Made by a program: the position numbers and the translations under genes. Source: Sinomonas gamaensis (GTDB taxonomy: Bacteria > Actinomycetota > Actinomycetes > Actinomycetales > Micrococcaceae). Taken from it: a stretch of DNA of 64,000 nt. Positions 60,561 to 64,000 of the stretch are shown in pieces. The notes beneath the pieces were generated by a model that saw only the letters and a program-made list of their open reading frames with translations, was not told where the DNA came from and ran no database searches. Each line of letters opens with the position of its first letter. Positions within the stretch are counted from its first letter, which is position 1. Location of the stretch: NCBI RefSeq assembly GCF_005876955.1, contig NZ_SSCL01000009.1:115671-179670 (forward strand), given 5' to 3'.

Positions 60561-60991
60561 CGATCCAGCAGCTCCTTCAGATTGCCGAGGACGAGCCGCC
60601 AGGTCTTCTCCGACTCGGCCGCTTCCCCTTCACTGCTGTTGTTCCCCTGAATGATGGTCACCCTGGTGGTGCCATCCCCATCGTCCTCAACGCGGTATTC
60701 GACAGTGTGGTAATTCTCGGGAATATCCGGCTTTCCGCTCAGGGGGCTGTAGTGGCTGATGCGCAGCCGACGGGGCGGCTCGAAATGGAGAATTTGACCG
60801 TGGTCCTGATATTCCTTTCCCTGCCATTCGCCGCTGAAAGTAATTCGGCTCCCCGTCTCCCACGTCGTCTCGACGTTCGTGCCCAAGAAGTACTTCTTGA
60901 TCTGATCCGGGTTCGTCAGGGCATCCCACACTGCCTCAGGGCTTGCTGCGATTGTCGCCGATGCCATCGCATCCCTCGCTGAGTCCGTCAT
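60557..60991 (-). CDS. SRPBCC (AHSA1-like) protein
   Basis: 144 residues from ATG 60991 with a perfect AGGAGG five bases upstream. START/Bet v1-like fold of the AHSA1 branch: SATIAASPEAVWDALTNPDQ, YFLGTNVETTWETGSRI, FSGEWQGKEYQDHGQILHFE, LRISHYSPLSG and the C-terminal helix SEKTWRLVLGNLKELLD. Probably binds a hydrophobic ligand. It is translationally coupled to the 55-residue gene and has the repeat array at 61044 upstream. Confidence 0.88.
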   Translation of the reverse strand: MTDSARDAMASATIAASPEAVWDALTNPDQIKKYFLGTNVETTWETGSRITFSGEWQGKEYQDHGQILHFEPPRRLRISHYSPLSGKPDIPENYHTVEYRVEDDGDGTTRVTIIQGNNSSEGEAAESEKTWRLVLGNLKELLDR

Positions 60992-61043
60992 GCCAACCTC
61001 CTTCGAGCCACAAAGTACTCCGACGGACAGAGCGCGCCAAGGA

Positions 61044-61133
61044 CTGGTGGAGTTGGCGTACCTGAGACGGTGAAAAGGGGTGAGTTGGCGCACCCGAAAC
61101 GCCCAAAAGGGTGAGTTGGCGTACCCGAGACGG
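61044..61133 (-). repeat. GTTTCGGGTAC tandem repeat, three units
   Basis: Minus-strand units CGTCTCGGGTACGCCAACTC, CGTTTCGGGTGCGCCAACTC and CGTCTCAGGTACGCCAACTC end at 61132, 61101 and 61069 (31-32 bp steps), separated by ACCCTTTTGGG-like spacers. Starts seven bases past the alditol oxidase stop. Confidence 0.8.
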
Positions 61134-61139
61134 GGGGGG

Positions 61140-62384
61140 TTAGGCGAGGATGCGGTCGAGGTACGCGTTGCGGAATTTGCCGTCCGGATCGCGCTTGGCG
61201 ACGAGCTCCCGGAAGTCCGCGAAACGCGGATACAGCACAGCGAGGTCAGCGGACGGAACCGTGAACAGCTTCCCCCAGTGCGGTCGAGCGGCGAAGGGGG
61301 CGATCGCGGCCTCCAGTTCTGGAAGGAACGCCTCGACCTCGGATTGCATCGGCCGCCACGTGAAGTGCAACGCCACACTGTCCTGCCGGTACGAGGGGCT
61401 GAGCCAGAACTCGTCTGCGGCGATCGTCCGAACCTCCGAGACGAACAGCAACGGCGCGAGTCTGCCCGCCAGGCCGCGCACGGCCTGCAGCGCCTCGGCG
61501 GCCGAAGAGCGCGGCAGCAGGTACTCGGTCTGCAGCTCGTCGCCAGCGCTCGGCGTGAACTCGTGCCGGAAGTGCGGCAGCCGGTCGAGCCACGGCCCCG
61601 GCACGTCGAGCTGCTGGGTGCAGTTCACCGCGTCCATCTCGGGCAGGGGGTGGCGCGCGCGGGTCGCGGGCCGCGCTCCAAAAAATGACGACGGGGCGGG
61701 GCCGGGCTCCGAATCGAGCCGCACCTTTCGCCACACCTGGGGCACGGTGTCCCCGGCATAGTCGGTGAACAGCGAGACGCTGTACCCGTCCCCGGCCACT
61801 GCGTCGTAATCGGCGAGCACAGTCTCCCAGGGCAGGTCCTCGAAGACCTGCTGCCGCACCTTGTAGGTCGGTTCGACCGCGAGCTCGAGCGCCGTCACGA
61901 TCCCCAGGGCGCCAAGCCCCACGACGCTGCCGAGGAATTCGTCGCCGTCGCCCTCCTCGAGCCGTTCCACCTCGCCCGAGGCACGCACGAACTCGACGGC
62001 CTTCACAGCCGAGGCGAGCGCTGGGTTGGAAATCCCCGAACCGTGGGTCCCGGTCTGCACGGCCCCCGCGACGGAGATGTGCGGGAGCGAAGCCATGTTG
62101 TGCAGGGCGAATCCCTCCCGTTCGAGCGCGAGACCCAGGTCGCCATACGTGATCCCGCCCGGGACGCGGGCGACGCGCCGCTCGGAATCCACTTCGACCG
62201 AACCGGCCGGACGGTCCAGCACGACCTGCAGGCCGTCCGTATCCGCCACGTCGTTGAAACAGTGCCGCGAGCCGAGCGCCTTGACCCGCTGCGCGGAGCC
62301 CACGAGTTCCGCGAGCTCCTCGACGGACTCCGGCCGCTCTACGGATGCGGCCGAATACTCGAGATTCCCAGCCCAGTTCTTCAT
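61140..62384 (-). CDS. Alditol/xylitol oxidase-like FAD enzyme
   Basis: 414 residues from ATG 62384 with AAGGA six bases upstream and ATGA overlap with xylB. FAD_binding_4 domain: [16 protein letters not shown] with His41 at the covalent-flavin position known from alditol oxidase, [36 protein letters not shown]-terminal ALO domain: [36 protein letters not shown]. It would oxidise xylitol or other alditols with oxygen to aldoses and H2O2, feeding the xylose operon. Confidence 0.85.
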   Translation of the reverse strand: MKNWAGNLEYSAASVERPESVEELAELVGSAQRVKALGSRHCFNDVADTDGLQVVLDRPAGSVEVDSERRVARVPGGITYGDLGLALEREGFALHNMASLPHISVAGAVQTGTHGSGISNPALASAVKAVEFVRASGEVERLEEGDGDEFLGSVVGLGALGIVTALELAVEPTYKVRQQVFEDLPWETVLADYDAVAGDGYSVSLFTDYAGDTVPQVWRKVRLDSEPGPAPSSFFGARPATRARHPLPEMDAVNCTQQLDVPGPWLDRLPHFRHEFTPSAGDELQTEYLLPRSSAAEALQAVRGLAGRLAPLLFVSEVRTIAADEFWLSPSYRQDSVALHFTWRPMQSEVEAFLPELEAAIAPFAARPHWGKLFTVPSADLAVLYPRFADFRELVAKRDPDGKFRNAYLDRILA

Positions 62385-63838
62385 TGTGCTTCCTTCGGGG
62401 ACGAAGCGGTCATCGGGTAGAGAGCAGCTGCCGCGGCACGGTATCGCGCGAGGACGTCTGGTGCGGAAGGCGCGGTGATCGTCGTCGCCCCCGCATTCTC
62501 CCACTCGGGGAACCGCCCGAGGAGGACGGCCGCGGCTTGGCGTGCTGCGCCGTCGGCCACGTACTCCCCCGGCTCCGGAACCAGCACCGGGAGCCCGAAG
62601 ATTGCCGCCGCGGCGAGTTGGACCGCCTCCGACCGCGCTCCGCCGCCGACCAGGATGATGCGTTCCGCAGTCACTCCCTGCGCTGTGAGCGCGGCGAGGC
62701 CGTCGGCGAGCGAGCAGACGATGCCTTCCACGGCGGCCCGGGCGAGATTCGACCGCGTGAAGTTGCCCAGCGTCATGCCCTGCAGCGAGCCTGTGGCATC
62801 CGGCAGGTTCGGTGTCCGCTCACCCTCGAAGTACGGCACGAGCGTGAGCCCACCGGCGCCGACGGGCGCCGCGAGCGCGAGCTGCGTGAGCTCGGGGAGG
62901 GTGACGTCGAGCAGCTTGGCCGTGGCGTCGAGCACCCGCGACGCGTTGAGCGTGCACGCGAGCGGGAGGTAGTGCCCGGTCGCGTCGGCGAAGCCGGCGA
63001 CGAGCCCGGAGGGGTCCGACGTCGGCTGGACGGCGACGGCGAAGACCGTCCCCGAGGTGCCAATAGAGACGACGACGTCGCCCACCGAGGCGCCCACGCC
63101 GAGGCCCGCGCCCGCGTTGTCGCCTGCGCCGGGGCCGATGAGGGCTCCGGCAGGGCTCTGCCCTCCCGACTCGAGCGGCCCCAGCACCCGCGGAAGCACA
63201 GGGACGTGGCCGAGGGTCCGTTCGAGGACCTCCGGGAGGTACTGGTTCGTCACGGGAGAGAAGTAGCCCGTGCCCGACGCGTCGGAGCGATCCGTCGTGA
63301 GGGCCCCGAGGACAGCCTCGAGTCCCTGGCTCTTCGGCCCGTGGCCGGCCAGCCGCCACGACAGCCAATCGTGCGGGAGACACACCGCCGCGGTGCGCGC
63401 GGCGTTCTCCGCCTCGTGGTCGGCGAGCCACCGCAGTTTGGTCGCGGTGATCGACGCGACCGGAACCGTGCCCGTCGTTTCGGCCCACCAGCGTGCTCCG
63501 GCGACCGCGTCGCCTTCGCCCGCCTCCTTGATAAGGGCGTCAGCCGCCGCCGCAGACCGCGTGTCGTTCCACAGCAGCGCAGGCCGGACAACCTCACCGT
63601 CCTCGTCGAGGCAGACCATGCCGTGCTGTTGCCCGCCGACTGAGATGGCGGCGACGTCGTCGATCCCGCCCGCGGCCGCAATGGCGGTCTGGAGCGCGTC
63701 CCACCACGCGTCCGGGTGGACTTCGGTTCCGGCCGGGTGCGGCGCCGAGCCGAAGCGCACAAGCGCCCCGGTCTCGGCGTCGCGAATCACGACCTTGCAG
63801 GACTGGGTGGAGCTGTCGACTCCGGCAACGAGCGGCAT
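62381..63838 (-). CDS. xylB: Xylulokinase
   Basis: 485 residues from ATG 63838 with AAGGA seven bases upstream. FGGY kinase: N-terminal [50 protein letters not shown], and C-terminal [24 protein letters not shown] and [13 protein letters not shown]. It phosphorylates D-xylulose made by XylA. Lies between xylA (38 bp upstream) and the alditol oxidase gene (overlap), one operon. Confidence 0.93.
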   Translation of the reverse strand: MPLVAGVDSSTQSCKVVIRDAETGALVRFGSAPHPAGTEVHPDAWWDALQTAIAAAGGIDDVAAISVGGQQHGMVCLDEDGEVVRPALLWNDTRSAAAADALIKEAGEGDAVAGARWWAETTGTVPVASITATKLRWLADHEAENAARTAAVCLPHDWLSWRLAGHGPKSQGLEAVLGALTTDRSDASGTGYFSPVTNQYLPEVLERTLGHVPVLPRVLGPLESGGQSPAGALIGPGAGDNAGAGLGVGASVGDVVVSIGTSGTVFAVAVQPTSDPSGLVAGFADATGHYLPLACTLNASRVLDATAKLLDVTLPELTQLALAAPVGAGGLTLVPYFEGERTPNLPDATGSLQGMTLGNFTRSNLARAAVEGIVCSLADGLAALTAQGVTAERIILVGGGARSEAVQLAAAAIFGLPVLVPEPGEYVADGAARQAAAVLLGRFPEWENAGATTITAPSAPDVLARYRAAAAALYPMTASSPKEAQ

Positions 63839-63875
63839 GTTCGCGTCCTTCGGGGGCAGGTCTAGCAGGGGCAGG

Positions 63876-64000
63876 TCAGCGTGCGCCGGTGAGGTGTTCG
63901 AGGGCGAGCTGGTTGAGGCGGATGAAGGCGTAGGAGCGCTCGGCGGCCTTCTCGGCATCGAAGGCCTCGAACGCGGACGCGTCCGCGAGCAGGTCAGCCG
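63876..64000 (-). CDS. xylA: Xylose isomerase, C-terminal end only (5' part outside window)
   Basis: About 41 codons to the window edge, ending [33 protein letters not shown] and a TGA at 63876-63878. The final [13 protein letters not shown] is the usual end of actinobacterial xylose isomerases, and xylB follows at 38 bp. It converts xylose to xylulose. Only the tail can be judged. Confidence 0.8.
   Translation of the reverse strand, partial: ADLLADASAFEAFDAEKAAERSYAFIRLNQLALEHLTGAR

Noticed and set aside
60351..60650. 99-codon plus-strand frame opposite the 55-residue gene
   Set aside because: No ribosome binding site, Pro/Ser/Thr-rich complement product; the minus-strand frame has ATGA coupling and a sensible membrane helix plus basic tail.

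Overview
The window is 64 kb of high-GC DNA with very dense, mostly short-spaced genes. It looks like a chromosome segment of an actinobacterium of the Micrococcaceae (Arthrobacter/Sinomonas-like). Supporting signs are the 1606-residue NAD-type glutamate dehydrogenase, the PadR-controlled vanABK unit, a phd-type hydroxycinnamate cluster, a predicted SAM-IV riboswitch, and many predicted leaderless starts in which a TANNNT-like -10 box ends 6-7 nt before the start codon. I see no insertion sequence, prophage, integrase or CRISPR array. All names come from reading the protein and DNA sequence; no database search was run.

Layout. 0-7 kb: the 5' part of a conserved protein cut by the window edge, a TetR regulator, a HAD phosphatase, glutathione peroxidase, a Tat-type M23 peptidase, tRNA-Ser(GGA), an OmpR/HisKA two-component pair and a secreted protein. 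7-13 kb: SRP RNA, dnaX, recR, a 2-oxoglutarate-type dioxygenase and lysC (with an internal start for the beta subunit). 13-24 kb: two small proteins, a MarR/OhrR-like regulator, the large glutamate dehydrogenase, a putative DNA glycosylase, a YchJ-like protein and purS-purQ-purL. 24-36 kb: an AbiEi/DUF559-like gene framed by two copies of a palindrome, a DUF503 protein, an MpaB-family oxygenase and acs. It also holds a sulfur-scavenging group: flavin reductase behind a SAM-IV-like riboswitch, then a SfnB/DszC-like oxygenase divergent from sfnG-metY-CoA-binding protein behind a SAM-I-like riboswitch. 36-48 kb: a lipoprotein beta-propeller, succinate-semialdehyde-type dehydrogenase, polysaccharide deacetylase, an MFS/FCD-GntR pair, an ECF sigma/anti-sigma pair, purA and a DUF1206 membrane protein.

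48.6-60 kb is the best-integrated part. Six minus-strand genes (SDR, amidohydrolase, acyl-CoA dehydrogenase, MaoC hydratase, MHS transporter, acyl-CoA ligase) plus a divergent MarR gene match the phdRTABCDE phenylpropanoid side-chain shortening set. Directly beside it stands vanR-vanABK for vanillate demethylation and uptake. Together they would convert ferulate-type hydroxycinnamates through vanillate to protocatechuate. 60-64 kb: small membrane proteins, an SRPBCC protein with a hidden 55-residue cationic partner, and the end of a xylose operon (xylA-xylB-alditol oxidase).

The least ordinary features are repeats. One is a ~60-bp palindrome family (four copies, in two pairs that each frame one or two genes). 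The second is a 31-33-bp tandem family with the core CGTTTCGGGTAC that sits against gene 3' ends at four loci. The third is a 21-bp repeat with an identical 16-mer in two unrelated coding sequences (dnaX and the acyl-CoA ligase), read on opposite strands. Further hairpins share the arm GACGGCGCA.
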